Below are positions 1-11,375 of a stretch of 64,000 nt of DNA, in pieces; position 1 is the first letter of the stretch; each line of letters begins with the position of its first letter. This stretch comes from Tetragonia tetragonoides (lineage: Eukaryota > Streptophyta > Magnoliopsida > Caryophyllales > Aizoaceae): assembly GCA_038025085.1 (NCBI GenBank), contig CM076154.1:19106501-19170500 (forward strand). Reading direction: 5' to 3'. Made by a program: the position numbers and the translations under genes. The notes beneath the pieces are model-generated. The model did not search any database. It was not told the origin of the DNA and was given only the letters and a program-made list of their open reading frames with translations.

Positions 1-1076
1 GTTCGCCCCATCGTGGCCTGGGAGTTGTCAAGTCCCAAAGTACTCTCGAACGTGTCAAGTCCAGAGCGCGCGTCTCGATTGTCCGGGCAACTATCCTCGT
101 CCCGAGCACTCAAGCTCCTTCCGAGTAGTTCCCGATCCTTTAAGCAACCGAGAGTCATGTTCGCTCCCGTTGAGTTCATAGGAGGCCGACCTATGAATGC
201 GCACCTCGCGTTCATGGATCATTGTCCCAACTCGGCCATCGATGCCTCATCGAGTAGTGTCTCATTCACCGAGTAGGCAACCTTCCCGAGACATCCTTCC
301 CTTCATGGGGATACTAGAAAGTATCCCCTTAAGTCCCACAAGTTCCCACGGGGTCGCCCTTCCCGTGGTACCGATGTCCCAAGGCCCGAGAGCACCGCTA
401 ATGCAACACGGCCCCTCATTGACCGGGCTTCCCAAAGCCCTCATGGAGGATCTTATCCCATTTATAAGGTTCACGGATAGGGCGTCCCGCAACCGTCTCA
501 AAATAGTGACCCTCCTCTCGGCGCATGATGCACACTACCGAGCCCGCCGGCTACTCGGTAATGTCTTCGGGGTGTTCTATCCCGAAGAGACTCAACGCTG
601 TCCTTCGACATGCCATCAAGCCTGCCCTCTTCCGGGGAAGCTCACTTAAGTGTCATGATGTTTGCCAACCATCCATGCACCCAGGGGAGGTGGAGAGCTC
701 AAACACCTACTACCCCCTAAAGAGTCTTATATGGTTCAGCCCAAGTGACAGGAGTGAACATCAAAGCTGCATAACTTTCATACTCAATCTCCGATGGAAC
801 TCGAACCTTGTTCCTCATCAACCGACTCCACCGTGGACCTTCTCATCCCCGAGGAAGTCCTGCGCTCATCCTTGTCCGACAAATTCCACATTTTGTCCGG
901 GCATTCCCGAGCCCGACACCTGTGACCGGACATCACACCTAGTCGCGACCTAGCTGACTAGTCGCTGGTGCTTGTCCGCGACACTCATGACCTAGCACTG
1001 AGTGTTTGCGACGCTGCTACCGAATTGTCGTGGTGCAGACCACGACACATTGCATAGTGTAAGAATCGCACTTACA
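1..1076 (-). mobile_element. GC-rich retrotransposon-derived block, probable LTR end
   Basis: This block is clearly richer in G+C than the AT-rich DNA that begins abruptly at about 1077. Open frames on both strands are short and resemble no protein family I recognise. On the minus strand the block would begin with TGTAAGTGCGATTCTTACAC at 1076, the TGTAA-type start common in plant Gypsy LTRs. I therefore infer an LTR or internal piece of a Gypsy element that runs off the left edge. The second LTR and target duplication are outside the window, so the call is tentative. Confidence 0.35.
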
Positions 1077-1962
1077 TTCCTATATTAATAGTTACTTTTG
1101 TAAGGTCATTTCTAATTTTTATTTATTTTTTTATTTTTTATTTTTTTAAGAGAGAAATAAGTTTTCCTTTTTAATAGATTTGTCCCGAATGACTAAATTG
1201 GTATTTTAAATGAGTCATCCGCGATATTTTTTTTTTCTTTTTTTTTTGCGACGATGACATCTTGGTATATAAAGTGGGACAACGACATATACATCAATAT
1301 CTGCACTATAAGTGAAAATTTTCTTGTTGATGTTCATTTTTGGTGTATCTAGGTAGTCGAACAACGAGAAGTAGAGGAGGATCACAATGGGAGAAATGGA
1401 GGCAAATCCCTTATGAGGCGGGCTCATGCATGAGATATTACTTTTTGTCTGCAGGTATCACTTTTCATGTAAGGTGGTATTACATTTTTACTCACACGTA
1501 TCATGATTCATGCATAAGACTTGCTTATATGAGTTTTTGGGAAGGGAGAAAGCCCACCAAAATGAAATAAGGAAGGTGAGTTATACTAATTATTGTAATT
1601 AAGCGAAGAAAATGATTAAAGTGGGGGATAACTATTGAAATAAGAAAAAAAAAGTAACGAAAATGAAAATTCACCGGAGATTTCTCCTCAAAATAAACTT
1701 GTGGATGCACCTGAAACAAAAAAAAGCCGAAACTTTTGGGTGTATGTGTTGTCGTCCCACTTTTAATACCTAGATGAGGTTGTTGTTATTGTCATGGATA
1801 TGACTTGAACTCATGTCTTCATTGGGATAAATGAGATGCGACATTGTGCTATCCACCTGTAATCCATTTATAAATCTTGGTAGTCTGATAAATCCACCAA
1901 GAAATACCATTAGACCAAGACCAACCTTTTTTTTTCTTTTTGTGTGAATAGGAATACTAACC
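1077..1962. other. AT-rich intergenic DNA
   Basis: No convincing coding frame is present. The stretch holds T-runs and short AT-rich sequence. I see no gene, RNA or complete repeat in it. Confidence 0.5.
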
Positions 1963-1967
1963 TTAAG

Positions 1968-2117
1968 GGCATGTTCTTTTCATTTGGTTTTCAGTTGTAC
2001 CGAATTTTTCCCAATGTTAGTTAGACTTCTCAGTCGGCCCAAGTTGTCCCTAATTTGCTAAATTTTTCACAGTTTTCCTCAGTTTTCACCAAATTTACTC
2101 TAGTTTTTCCCAAATCA

Positions 2118-2150
<33 letters not shown>

Positions 2151-2328
2151 AAAATTTTCACTTTTTACTAGTTGCTGCTAGTTCTCCACAAGTTTTCCCA
2201 ATTTGACCCAGTTATCCTCAATTGTCCCCAGTTTTCAGTTACAATTTCGGGTTATTTCCAATTATCACCGGCTATCCCCAATTACTCCTAATTACCAATC
2301 ACCAGTTTTCAATTGAAACGAACGAGCA
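1968..2328. mobile_element. MITE-like element with degenerate TIRs
   Basis: The left end reads GGCATGTTCTTTTCATTTGG. The reverse complement of the right end reads TGCTCGTTCGTTTCAATTG. These are imperfect inverted repeats. TTAAG directly flanks both ends (1963-1967 and 2329-2333), a candidate target duplication. The interior is made of degenerate CAGTTTTCC-like stretches and an ATT microsatellite, without coding capacity. The superfamily is uncertain; the end sequence resembles hAT-type MITEs, but a 5-base duplication is not typical of hAT. Confidence 0.45.
2118..2149. repeat. (ATT)n microsatellite
   Basis: About ten perfect ATT/TAT units lie inside the MITE-like element. Confidence 0.9.
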
Positions 2329-2728
2329 TTAAGTTGATTAAAACTTAAAATGGCTCCGCCATCCGTAGAAACAAAGGGTTATACTCTACGTAAACATGTC
2401 AAAACTTAAGAACCCAACCCTTATCGAACTAGTTTTTTAAATCTTGACACAAATTTTTCAATCCAAATCCGAAAAATTATAAATTTATAGGCAAATTTGG
2501 CGAAAAGTTTAGTTTAACCAAAACCCCGAAATGACCGGACCGGACCAAAAATAGCTTAGTTAGCCTGGTCGACATGTTGGGCGACTCCCCCATAATCACA
2601 CGACAGTGGCCAGCTTGATCTAGTAGTGGACTGTGGAAGAACTCCATTGATGTGTACCTAAGTAAACTCGTTTAACTCTTCATCCACCATTTCCCTCAAT
2701 TTAGTCAACAACCAAAATAATCCCAAAA

Positions 2729-3661
2729 ATGGCAACAGGTACTCCATTTCCCTCACCAATAACCCCATCAAAAACCAGAATAGGTTGGATAGGCATAGGC
2801 GTAATGGGTTCAGCCATGGCCTCAAACCTTCTCTCAACTGGTTACTCTCTCTCCATTTATGCTCGTACCCCTTCAAAAGCTCAATTCCTTGTCTCTCTAG
2901 GTGCCCCTCTCGCTGATTCCCCTGCCCAAGTTGCGAAATCCTCTGATGTTGTATTCACCATGTTGGGACACCCACAAGATGTTCGACAAATTGTCTCAGT
3001 GGAAAATGATGGAATTTTATGTGGGTTAGGTCGTAGTTGTGTCATGGTTGATCATACTAGTAGTGATCCTGATCTTGCTAAGGAGATTTTTGATAAGGCT
3101 CGTGAAAGGGGTTGTTGGGCTGTCGATGCTCCTGTTTCTGGTGGTGATTTGGGTGCTAAGAATGGTAGTTTGGCTATTTTTGCTGGTGGGGATAGAAATG
3201 TTGTGAGCTGGTTGATGCCATTGTTGGAGATTATGGGTAGTAATGTGAGTTATATGGGTGGGGCTGGTAGTGGGCAGAGTTGCAAGATTGCTAATCAGAT
3301 TGTGGTGGGTGCAAATTTGCTTGGTTTGAGTGAAGGGTTGGTATTTGCTGGGAAAGCAGGTTCGGATAGGGTGCATTGGATGGAGGCGGTCAAGGGCGGG
3401 GCAGCGGGTTCTAAAGTGATGGAGCTCTTTGGGAATAGGATGATTGATAAGGATTTTAAACCGGGCGGGTTTGCTGAGTATATGGTGAAGGATATGGGAA
3501 TGGGGGTTAATTTCGTGGCCGGGGAGGAAGATGATGGGGTGACTGTCATGTCTGGTGCTGCATTGTCTAAGCAGCTCTTTTCAGGGATGGTTGCTAATGG
3601 TGATGGAAAGCTTGGTACTCAAGGTCTTATTAGTGTCATAGAGCGGATTAATGGCATCTGA
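2729..3661 (+). CDS. 3-hydroxyisobutyrate dehydrogenase-like protein (beta-hydroxyacid dehydrogenase family)
   Basis: This is an uninterrupted 310-residue frame with the full layout of NAD(P)-dependent beta-hydroxyacid dehydrogenases. The N-terminal Rossmann signature GWIGIGVMGSAMASNL is at residues 19-34. The substrate-binding motif DAPVSGG is at 133-139. The GSGQSCKIANQ segment places the conserved catalytic lysine at about residue 186. The family oxidises 3-hydroxyisobutyrate or related short hydroxyacids (valine catabolism, or glyoxylate and succinic-semialdehyde reduction in relatives). Only about 17 residues precede the Rossmann fold, and they do not look like a strong mitochondrial presequence, so it resembles the Arabidopsis '3-hydroxyisobutyrate dehydrogenase-like 2/3' proteins more than the longer mitochondrial form. 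A single exon is normal for these paralogues. The start chosen is the first ATG of the frame. The substrate cannot be told from sequence. Confidence 0.93.
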   Translation: MATGTPFPSPITPSKTRIGWIGIGVMGSAMASNLLSTGYSLSIYARTPSKAQFLVSLGAPLADSPAQVAKSSDVVFTMLGHPQDVRQIVSVENDGILCGLGRSCVMVDHTSSDPDLAKEIFDKARERGCWAVDAPVSGGDLGAKNGSLAIFAGGDRNVVSWLMPLLEIMGSNVSYMGGAGSGQSCKIANQIVVGANLLGLSEGLVFAGKAGSDRVHWMEAVKGGAAGSKVMELFGNRMIDKDFKPGGFAEYMVKDMGMGVNFVAGEEDDGVTVMSGAALSKQLFSGMVANGDGKLGTQGLISVIERINGI

Positions 3662-4480
3662 GGTGAAATAGTTCTTCCTTTCTAATAAGAATTTGCTTTC
3701 TGTTATGTTGTCAATTTATGTGGTGATTGTACCATATTGAGTGGTCAAGTATTTTAATATTAGCTTTAAATGAGTTCTCCCCATGTTTATGGTTGTAATA
3801 TCAAGTTACAGAATCGAAATATCCAAGCCTATGGCTGTAATAACAAGTTACAGATTCGCCAGTATGTCATAAGAATTGATATGGAAGAGAGTATAATTTC
3901 TAGCTACACTGGCTCCTAGTTTTCCTTTCATGAACTTCATGCTACACGGCTTTACCCAGTGCATTTGATGAGGTTCTCACCTAGGGTAGGGTAGAGGATG
4001 CGGCAAGATATATGCAGCTGTACCCTTGTACTAACCTAGAGTGTGTTTACATTACACTCTTGATTGAAAATATACTTTTCTACTGTTTCAGAACAATGAA
4101 AAGCCTAGAACAACTTATTGAACCATTTTGATTTAACGGTTGTAATTCAAATTTTGAATATTTTTAAATTACTTTTACATGGCTATCATCTTCAAAGGTC
4201 AAAACTGGTTGCTTGTAGCTTTTGCATATTTCATGATTCAAGCATGTGGTCTATGTTACTCAGACCAGGTTGCAAGTATCGCACATGGGTATCTGTCGAA
4301 GTGTCATACTCAGACACTTTCTGGAAAACTTGTGTGTGTAGGCCGAAAATGGAGTGCCAATTTCCATAGTCTCCATACCAACTCAAAGTGTTGAGTATCA
4401 GACACGGGTACCCGAGGTGAAATGACCAGATATCAGCAAATAGTACCCTGTGCCATTGTCTTTCTTCTATAATAATTGTT
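3662..4480 (+). other. 3' flank of the dehydrogenase gene, non-coding
   Basis: Probable 3' UTR and spacer. Short open frames here do not resemble known proteins. The segments at 3800-3830 and 3840-3870 repeat a short motif (ATATCAAGTTACAGA-like), suggesting a small local duplication. Confidence 0.4.
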
Positions 4481-4485
4481 ACAAA

Positions 4486-4720
4486 TAGGAAAAAAGCAAG
4501 TGAGGCTAGAAAACTGGCTAATGAAGAGTTTGCTAAATTGGAACTTGGAGGGGAGCACGGTAGTAGCATCTTGTTGGATGAATCTGGATATTTCTCTGAC
4601 GTGCCTGGAACTCCACCTGAATTCGGCATATATTTTCTGGCCAAAGTGTGTCCAGAATTCGGCATCTTTTATGCTCAGCCTGACATAATTTTGCACCATA
4701 ATTATGAATCATTGTCATAA
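4486..4720 (+). pseudogene. Exon-like coding fragment, family not recognised
   Basis: After an AG acceptor-like site (ACAAATAG) an open frame encodes a charged helical stretch (KKASEARKLANEEFAKLE) followed by GGEHGSSILLDESGYFSD and VPGTPPEFGIYFLAKV. Composition and residue order look like a real protein exon rather than chance. I do not recognise the family. CCAGAATTCGGCAT shortly after CTGAATTCGGCAT suggests a short internal duplication near the end. It is either the last exon of a gene whose other exons I cannot identify, or a captured gene fragment. Confidence 0.3.
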
Positions 4721-5108
4721 TTTAACAAATATTGTTTAAAGCAAAGCACCTCAGATTTTGTTGCAAATTGTATGTACCAGAGAACAAGATGAAGGTATTA
4801 TTCATTGTTAATAGAAAAGACTTCCATTCTCAAGAAGTGTGTATGGTGTCGCAGACCTGGTACATCCCGAGCATGAGTAAGATCATCATGCTCTGCTTTG
4901 TGAGAGCTGCTCTCCCATTCTGTTGCCAGTTTTTGCTAGTATGTTGTATATTAACCAGTTTGGAAATAGAATGATGAATAAAGTATAAACCTTAATTTGC
5001 AGAAACTGGTGAAAAATTAGGATAAAGTTGCCATTTTTTTTTTGGCTAATATGAAGAATCTGATAGCTGCTCATGTGATGGTATAACGGTATAGCCTTTT
5101 CTTTTTCG

Positions 5109-5132
5109 TTTTTTTTGGGGGGGGGGGGGGGG
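5109..5132. repeat. T8-G16 homopolymer junction
   Basis: A run of T is followed directly by 16 G residues, then GGAGGAGAGGG. Such a tract could form a G-quadruplex, but is also a common site of assembly or polymerase error. Confidence 0.8.
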
Positions 5133-5609
5133 AGGAGAGGGTGGTCAGATCAGGTCTTGGGTAGTAGCAGGTGGTGTAAGCATGTCTTTGTTGCCTTGCA
5201 TGTGGTGATGGACTGATGGTAATTGGATGAAGCTTGATGAAAATGAATTAGCCTCTGTGCTTACTTGTTACTCATCACCACCTGATACTCAAAATAATCT
5301 TTAAACTTTAAAGTAATTTTTTTTTTTAGATTATGAAGGAAAAAACAAAAACCTAAACTTTGAAACCATAAAATAATCACAAGGATGTGGGTTTTGGACT
5401 TACATCTGTATTTGAGGAAAATAAGCAAAGAAACAAAAGCAAACCAACTGACATTACTTAACTGTAAAACCACATCAGAAACACCAGTTGGTTCAATTGA
5501 GAAATAGGATGAAGCCTTCCCTTGGAAATAGAAATCAACACAAATTTGTTAGTGTGGTATCCAGTAGATGTTGAGTATCTTGCGTTGATACATAAAGAGC
5601 TTTTAGTGG

Positions 5610-5860
5610 CCCAATACACTCGTGAACGGCTTGCAAACAAGCTTGGTCAAAGCTTGTTCATTAATATACTTACCTGAGCTCGAGGAAGTTTACAAAGTTC
5701 ATTTAATAAACGAGTCGAAACTCGAGAGCTGTATATGGATCGTCTATGTCCGTGGACATTATCTTTTGTAGCCTGTTTGTGAACTCGTTTATGTTCGATT
5801 TAAGCTCGTTTAAAAGCATTACAAGCTTGTTTTAAGCTCGATTATAGAAATAAGTTTAAA
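5610..5860. repeat. Degenerate GCTCGTTTA/AAACGAG repeat (DNA-transposon-like relic)
   Basis: The stretch is full of the words GCTTG, CTCGTTTA, AAACGAG and GCTCGA in both orientations. This is typical of subterminal repeats in plant hAT-type non-autonomous elements. No clear ends or target duplication were found. Confidence 0.3.
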
Positions 5861-7494
5861 AAAAAAAGAGCTGCTGCTGAATTGAATAAATATTATTTTA
5901 AGAATATTCTGATACTGCTCGTGTGTTATTCTAGAAAAGTTGAAAGAGTTTATGTTGATTGTCAAGAACCTGCTGTTGGATGGTTAAGATGAATCCTTTC
6001 TTTTGGCATACTGGTCCTGGTAGGTTTGGAGGGATGTTTTGAGATTCTGCAGCGGAGTTGGAAGAGGTTTTCTCCATTCCTTTGCATATAAGGGATTCCA
6101 ATACAACTGAAATGCCTGCCAGTTTACATGGATTTCTTCTGATACAGTAGCACACTGATTGGCCTCAATTTAGGTTATTTTGGACTGTGATTCTAGCAAT
6201 GCAGTCGGACGGTTAGTACAGTTGACACTCACGGAGCAGGGTGTGCACAGGTAGATACTTATATCAGCATGATTTTGAGTTTTGATTTGCTTTACACATT
6301 CAATTTTCATGTTGTATCCTGTATAGCTATGGGTATTATTACTCCTCTATATAGCTCAGTTCCTTTGGGGTTAAGGTTGGACTCCATGGGCCTTGAGGAC
6401 TTTGACTTGTTTGGAAATTAGTTCTATATTAGTAGTAATTTGTTTTTCCATATATATCATTCATATATCTTTAACAATTAAACAGTGTTGTTCGAAGATA
6501 GCAAAAAATTGTTTTGCTATGGGATACATACCTACTTGGTTTGGTACCAACTAGCAAACCTCAGGTTATCAATTTGTTTTTATAAAATTCAAATGATTTA
6601 CATCTACCACGTTTCAGTTCTTTGTGGTTTCTCATGCCAGTTGTCAATAGTAGAGCATCCATCAGTTTGAACCTATGTTTATCAGACTCGGGAATTCGAG
6701 GATCGGGTTCGGGTGAGGATCCGAGGATCGGATCATCAGACTAGCCTATTTGATGGCTTTTTTTTTCTTGTTTTGTTGCTAATTTGAAGTGTCCTAGTGT
6801 CATACCGTATCCTAGTGTCCAAGTATATCTGACACGGATATGTCTGTTTTTTTTCTTTAGATAAGAAATTTTTTATTAATCAATCAGGTAAAGAATACAA
6901 AAATGAGGATAAGGCATCCTCATATGCAATCAAAAGAAACTACAAATCTCGCTAATGGCGCTGTACATAGGTAAGCGGGACGCCCTTATATTGAAATGAA
7001 GAGTCCGAGAATCATAGGTTTGAACTGCTCCTTATATTGCTCCTACAATTCACTGTGTCGTCTCTCTCCACCGTCCTGCTCTCCAGTCTGTTTCCTGCTC
7101 ATACACGGCTCTCTCTTTGTTCACTCAACCAGCAATTTGGGTCTATCAACACTGCCAAAGTGAAGTTGTTGACAGTATTCCAGAGAAATTTTTGGTCTTG
7201 CAGAAGTACAGTCAAGGTTTGCCTCGATTTTAGTAATGAAGCCAAATTTGGAATGCATATTCTAGAAATGTGACTAGGCTTGTGTTCTTATTATTAGTTG
7301 TGGGTCTGATTTGATTTCGCTTTTTTTTTTTTCCTTCTTTCTTTTATTGTCAACAGTTGTATAGCATGCTGTTTTTGGTGCTTCTATCACTTCGATTTTG
7401 ATGGATTAAAGAAGCTGGACAGAAAATTTAGCTGTGATGTTGGGATTGATAACAACTTTATTTGATTTTGGGAAGAGTATTAGAACATGGTAAC
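5861..7494. other. Non-coding intergenic sequence
   Basis: Only short frames are present and none resembles a protein family. At 6690-6740 there is a run of GGATCGGGTTCGGG/GAGGATC-type words. At 6850-6900 there is an AT-rich TTTTTTATTAATCAA stretch typical of repeat debris. No gene is supported. Confidence 0.4.
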
Positions 7495-7703
7495 TGTAGG
7501 AATTAGTTAGACCTAGCTAGAATTTTGTTAATGTCCTTACAAACTCAGTGCCAGCTCAGCATAGGCAATTATAGTAGTTTCTGTTTTCCTCTGCTTGTAT
7601 ATAAGTCTCAGCCTCATTCTTACAGTAATTCAACTCATGTAAGACTCCATTCAATACAATTCTCTTTATCTTTCTCTTTGTATTGATTCATGTTTGATTA
7701 ACA
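7495..7703 (+). mobile_element. Copia-type 5' LTR
   Basis: The segment begins TGTAGGAATTAG and ends TTAACA. It contains a promoter-like AT stretch and is followed at once by TTGTACCAGAGTTCACGCTC, which resembles the initiator-tRNA-Met primer site (TGGTATCAGAGC) of Ty1/Copia elements. The gag start lies 250-370 bases downstream, in the right order and orientation. The 3' LTR is missing, so the boundaries rest on the TG...CA ends and the primer site. Confidence 0.55.
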
Positions 7704-8082
7704 TTGTACCAGAGTTCACGCTCGATCATATGAAACACTACCTTTCTTTATTTTTTCGTTTCATTTCGATTGATCACAACATTGTTTCGTTGATTGATGA
7801 TTACTTCACTACATAATTGCTCATTTCTTTTTCGAGAGTTTGATTTGATTCATCAAATTTTTTCAGCTCATTATTAGGGTTTCGTGATTTCTTTTCGATT
7901 GATAACATCAAAAATCATTCAATTTCTCTATTATTGCTTTGAGATTCATCTGCTAATGATTCTTTGTATCCTTTATATTCGCACCCTTCTGATCATCCAG
8001 GAATCATTCTGGTCTCTGAAACCTTTGATGGCTCTGGCTACGGTGCATGGAGGAAAGCGGTCATGATTGCTTTACGAAAGAG
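7704..8082 (+). mobile_element. Primer site, leader and truncated gag of a Copia element
   Basis: After the leader the frame reads [19 protein letters not shown] and then [13 protein letters not shown], the conserved beginning of Copia Gag (UBN2/retrotran_gag_3 N-terminus). The frame stops at a GA-rich junction near 8082, where sequence of the neighbouring PMD element begins. The rest of gag, pol and the 3' LTR are absent, so this is a truncated copy. Confidence 0.65.
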
Positions 8083-8357
8083 AGAGAGAGCCACCAAATA
8101 GAGTTAGAAACTCAAAACAAACACAAGTACAAGAGAGAAAAAAAAGAGAGATAACTCACCCCCGTCCAACCATCGGGAAAAGGTAGGCCCTCCACCGCCT
8201 CTCCATCAACGATATCGAGAGGGAGCTCCTCCACTATGCGCCCCCCGCGCTATCCTAGATACCTCACTTCATTGGTTGGCAAGGTCACACTTGGGGGCTG
8301 ACCTCGAGAAGCTCTAGAACGAGACCTCCTGGGGCCCGGAAGAGCTAGGCGATCCGT

Positions 8358-10162
8358 CTACAGGACACAAAAAGTCAGTATATTAGGTAAACAATTTAAA
8401 AATACAGACAAATTTCTTACCTCAGAAGTAAGGTCCGGCATCAGGCGATCCAAGGAATAGGCCAGATACATGGTCGTCTGGTCCAAGCCAACGACCTCCT
8501 GCACGATAAACTCCTGCGCTGCCCTACCACGGATCACAACCCCCAGGTCCTGCACACTCAGGCCGCACAAGTAAAACATGGTCAAAGGAGACTCCTCCAG
8601 AACCAGGTGAGTACCCAAGGAGGGATAGACCAACCGAGTCAAGCGATCCCCCAAATACCATACAAAGCTGAATGGCCCCTCAAAGACCACTCGTAGAGAA
8701 GATACCCTGAAAGACTCTAGGGTAATATGGGGAGGAACCCAAGGAATCTCATCAAAGGCAGACAACGACACCTGCAAATTATTAAGTCAAAGTTCATTCA
8801 CACAAAATGAATAAAAAGAACGCACAGATCAACAAACAACGTACCGTGGACACAGCATGGCTCTCAAAGGTAGCCCGGAAATGCTCTAGGGAGGTGAACG
8901 GATGGGTGTCCCTACCAACCCATCGAGAACCTAAAGGAATCATCCTCAAGCCAGGACGATGAGGGCTGAAAGCTGCAAAATACTCAAAGAACCACAGCTG
9001 CCACACAAGCAAGCACACAAAGAAAGATGATTACCCTAGTCAAGGACATAGGCAAAAAGAGGAAGAATAAACAAAAAAAAAGAGGGTGTCTACCTCTAGT
9101 ATCCTCCATGGGCCCGTGATAGATGTCCTCTCGCTCGTCTCCTTAGACCTACAGGCCCGACGGCGCCACTTCAACAAAGAAGCATAAGCAGCTCCCCCAA
9201 GGTTGTACTCATGCACCTTGGACAAATCCTCCAAACATGTCAAGAAACCTACTTGACACACACTCTTCTTCTGAGCAAAGATCGTCGACCCCAGCAAGCA
9301 AGCCAGGAAATTACGAGCCCTCTACTCTTCGGTGAGCCCCTGCGCAGATGCGGCCTCCCACAGCCGCGACAAGGAAACCCGATCCTGGTCAAAATGGGCA
9401 TATACAGGCCAGTAAAGATCCGACAAAGTGTCGCTCTGTAATCCGCGTCATACTGGATACGACGCCCTCTAAAAGACAACCCCGTCAGCACAGCAAACTG
9501 ATAAGGGGTAGGAAACATCTCTCCCACAGGTGTATGGAAGGTGTTCGTGGAATCCCAAAACCTCTCCAGTAAACCCCGGGCGACAATCCTAGAATCCCCC
9601 GAGTGAAAAGCAGGAATAACAGTCAAAAAATCAGCAAGACCTGGGTCCAGTACCAAATTCCTGGCCCTCTCCGAAAAGGTACCCAACAGCATAGACGAAT
9701 GGGAAGTAGTCCCATGAGCCTGTAGCATAATCCCAACACCCTGGCCAAGCCAACAAAATTTTCTCAAGTACCCAATACACCACAAATACAGCTAAAATAA
9801 ATTTCATCACAAATTATACACAGCTGACCACCAATCCAGTACAAGTCCCAATTTGTTCGTGTGCAGAAGCACTAACAGTTCCGATTTTTTAGTTCGAATA
9901 TACTGAACACAAAAAAAAGTTGAGTCAGAAAACGTACCAACTCTGGGTCGGATAAGTGACCCTCTCTAGTCGGCAAAAGAACACTGCGATTCCAAACGCC
10001 AGGCGGGCGCCAGTCCAATCGCCTGAACGAATCCTGGTACAGTCGAGCTCCATCTGCGTGGCAGGTCGGAGGCTTTCGGGTAGAAGGCAACCCGGTGCGG
10101 AAAAGGCTCCGATCATACTCCTCATCACACATAGGACGCTCCCCTTTGTCTACGGGAGCCAT
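8358..10162 (-). pseudogene. Plant mobile domain (PMD/MAIN-like) gene, copy 1, degraded
   Basis: Reading on the minus strand, exon 1 (10162-9938) starts MAPVDKGERP and ends at a GTACGT donor. The next exon begins near 9743 after a CCAG acceptor and carries the PMD hallmark LLERFWDSTNTFHTPVGEM followed by FAVLTGL. Downstream come SDLYWPVYAHFDQDRV, LWEAASAQG, LLGSTIFAQKKSVCQV, FFEYFAAFSPHRPGL and the C-terminal block WYLGDRLTRLV, separated by probable introns. Two lesions are visible: a frame change near 9435, between QYDADYRA and the SDLYWPV segment, and an in-frame TAG near 9322. PMD proteins (PF10536, MAIN/MAIL family) are found in plant transposons and in host genes for genome stability. 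The gene is antisense to its LTR element. Confidence 0.7.
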
Positions 10163-10439
10163 GAAAACACAATGGAGTTTTCTCTCTCTACAAGTGGGAG
10201 AATAAAAGTTTCATATTCGCAAGCTATAAGCACCCGTTCAACAAATGCAACCCGAAATTCAGCAACTAGGCGGTAAAATAAGCAAGTTCAAGACAAAAAC
10301 CGAAGAAAACGGACAAGAACCGACTTACCTCAACTGAAGTGAAGCACTCAAAAATGGAGGAGCTTCAACCCAAAGCTCTCGACAAAGGCTCGGTGAGGAA
10401 GAAGCAAAAAACGCGAAAAGAAGAGAGAGAAAGCGCCGA

Positions 10440-10680
10440 AGCGCTTTTATTTGGATCAAGCCCAGAGCCGCTAGCGGCTTCAAACCGAAGCCCAGCGCCG
10501 CTAGCGGCGCTGACCTGGGCCACTAGCGGCCCTGCAGCACGGGCCCCCACAAATCTGACCCAAGGCCCCTTTTCCAGTCCAGAGTTCTTTATTACAATTC
10601 GCGGCAATATCAGTATCAAACGCGGGGGAGCAAAGCCCTCGGGCCTACAAATTCAAATTCGACAGTTGGCCCATTTTACG
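10440..10680. promoter_or_regulatory. GC-rich palindrome cluster upstream of PMD copy 1
   Basis: Three copies of the palindrome-like word GCCGCTAGCGGC, or partial forms of it, occur within 100 bases, together with GGGCCC words and CAAATTCAAATTCGAC. The region lies 5' of the PMD start on the minus strand. The 3' LTR carries the same word (12315-12330) with a similar CTCAAATTCGACC downstream, so both promoters seem to share a module. The regulatory role is inferred. Confidence 0.4.
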
Positions 10681-10711
10681 GTACCAATATTTTACAGGTA
10701 TAACTGACCCG

Positions 10712-11210
10712 TTAATTTTTGCAGGTCCTAGAAACAGAAACCTGGATCTACATGGCGACTCTCGACCCGAGCGCCCAAGCTATTTATTTTGGCAGGTCCT
10801 AGAAACAGAAATATGGATCTACATGGCGACACTCGACCCGAGCGCCCAAGCTATTTATTTTTGCAGGTCCTAGAAACAGAAACATGGATCTACATGGCGA
10901 CTCTCGACCCGAGCGCCCAAGCTATTTATTTTTGCAGGTCCTAGAAACAGAAACATGGATCTACATGGCGACTCTCGACCCGAACGCCCAAGCTATTTAT
11001 TTTTGCAGGTCCTAGAAATAGAAACATGGATGTACATGGCGACTCTCGACCCGAGCGCCCAAGCTATTTTTTTTTGCAGGTCCTAGAAACAGAAACATGG
11101 ATCTACACGACGACTCTCGACCCGAGCGCCTAAGTTATTTATTTTTGCAGGTCCCAGAAACAGAAACGTGGATCTACAAAGTGGCGACTCTCGACTCGAG
11201 CGCCTAAAAT
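10712..11210. repeat. 71-bp tandem repeat, 7 copies
   Basis: The unit begins TATTTATTTTTGCAGGTCCT and contains GGATCTACATGGCGACTCTC and GACCCGAGCGCCCAAGC. Seven copies stand head to tail. The middle ones are almost identical; the first and last have drifted. Each unit carries a splice-acceptor-like TTTTTGCAGG. Confidence 0.92.
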
Positions 11211-11370
11211 ATTTTAAATGTTTCAGTCAATGATCGCTTAAAGCGGTTATACTGTCCATTATTTTATATGCTTCAGTCAATGATCGCTTAAAGTGGTTAT
11301 ACTGTCCATATGTTTTTTTTATATGTTTCAGTCAATGATTGCTTAGCCTATTGCAGTTAAACTGTTCATA
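11211..11370. repeat. ~50-bp tandem repeat, 3 copies
   Basis: Copies share TTCAGTCAATGATCGCTTAA and GGTTATACTGTCCAT; starts are near 11221, 11271 and 11326. The third copy is more diverged (GATTGCTTAGCC). Confidence 0.88.
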
Positions 11371-11375
11371 TGTTC

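Noticed and set aside
13..953. Overlapping open frames of 87, 150 and 142 residues
   Set aside because: They overlap in different frames, are Ser/Pro-rich with no recognisable domain, and lie in a GC-rich repeat block; GC content alone keeps the frames open.
3026..3549. Minus-strand frames opposite the dehydrogenase gene
   Set aside because: Thr/Ser/Pro-rich shadow frames of a strongly coding plus-strand gene.
9211..10707. Plus-strand frames across the PMD region
   Set aside because: Basic, low-complexity shadows of the minus-strand PMD exons; the PMD frames carry the domain motifs.
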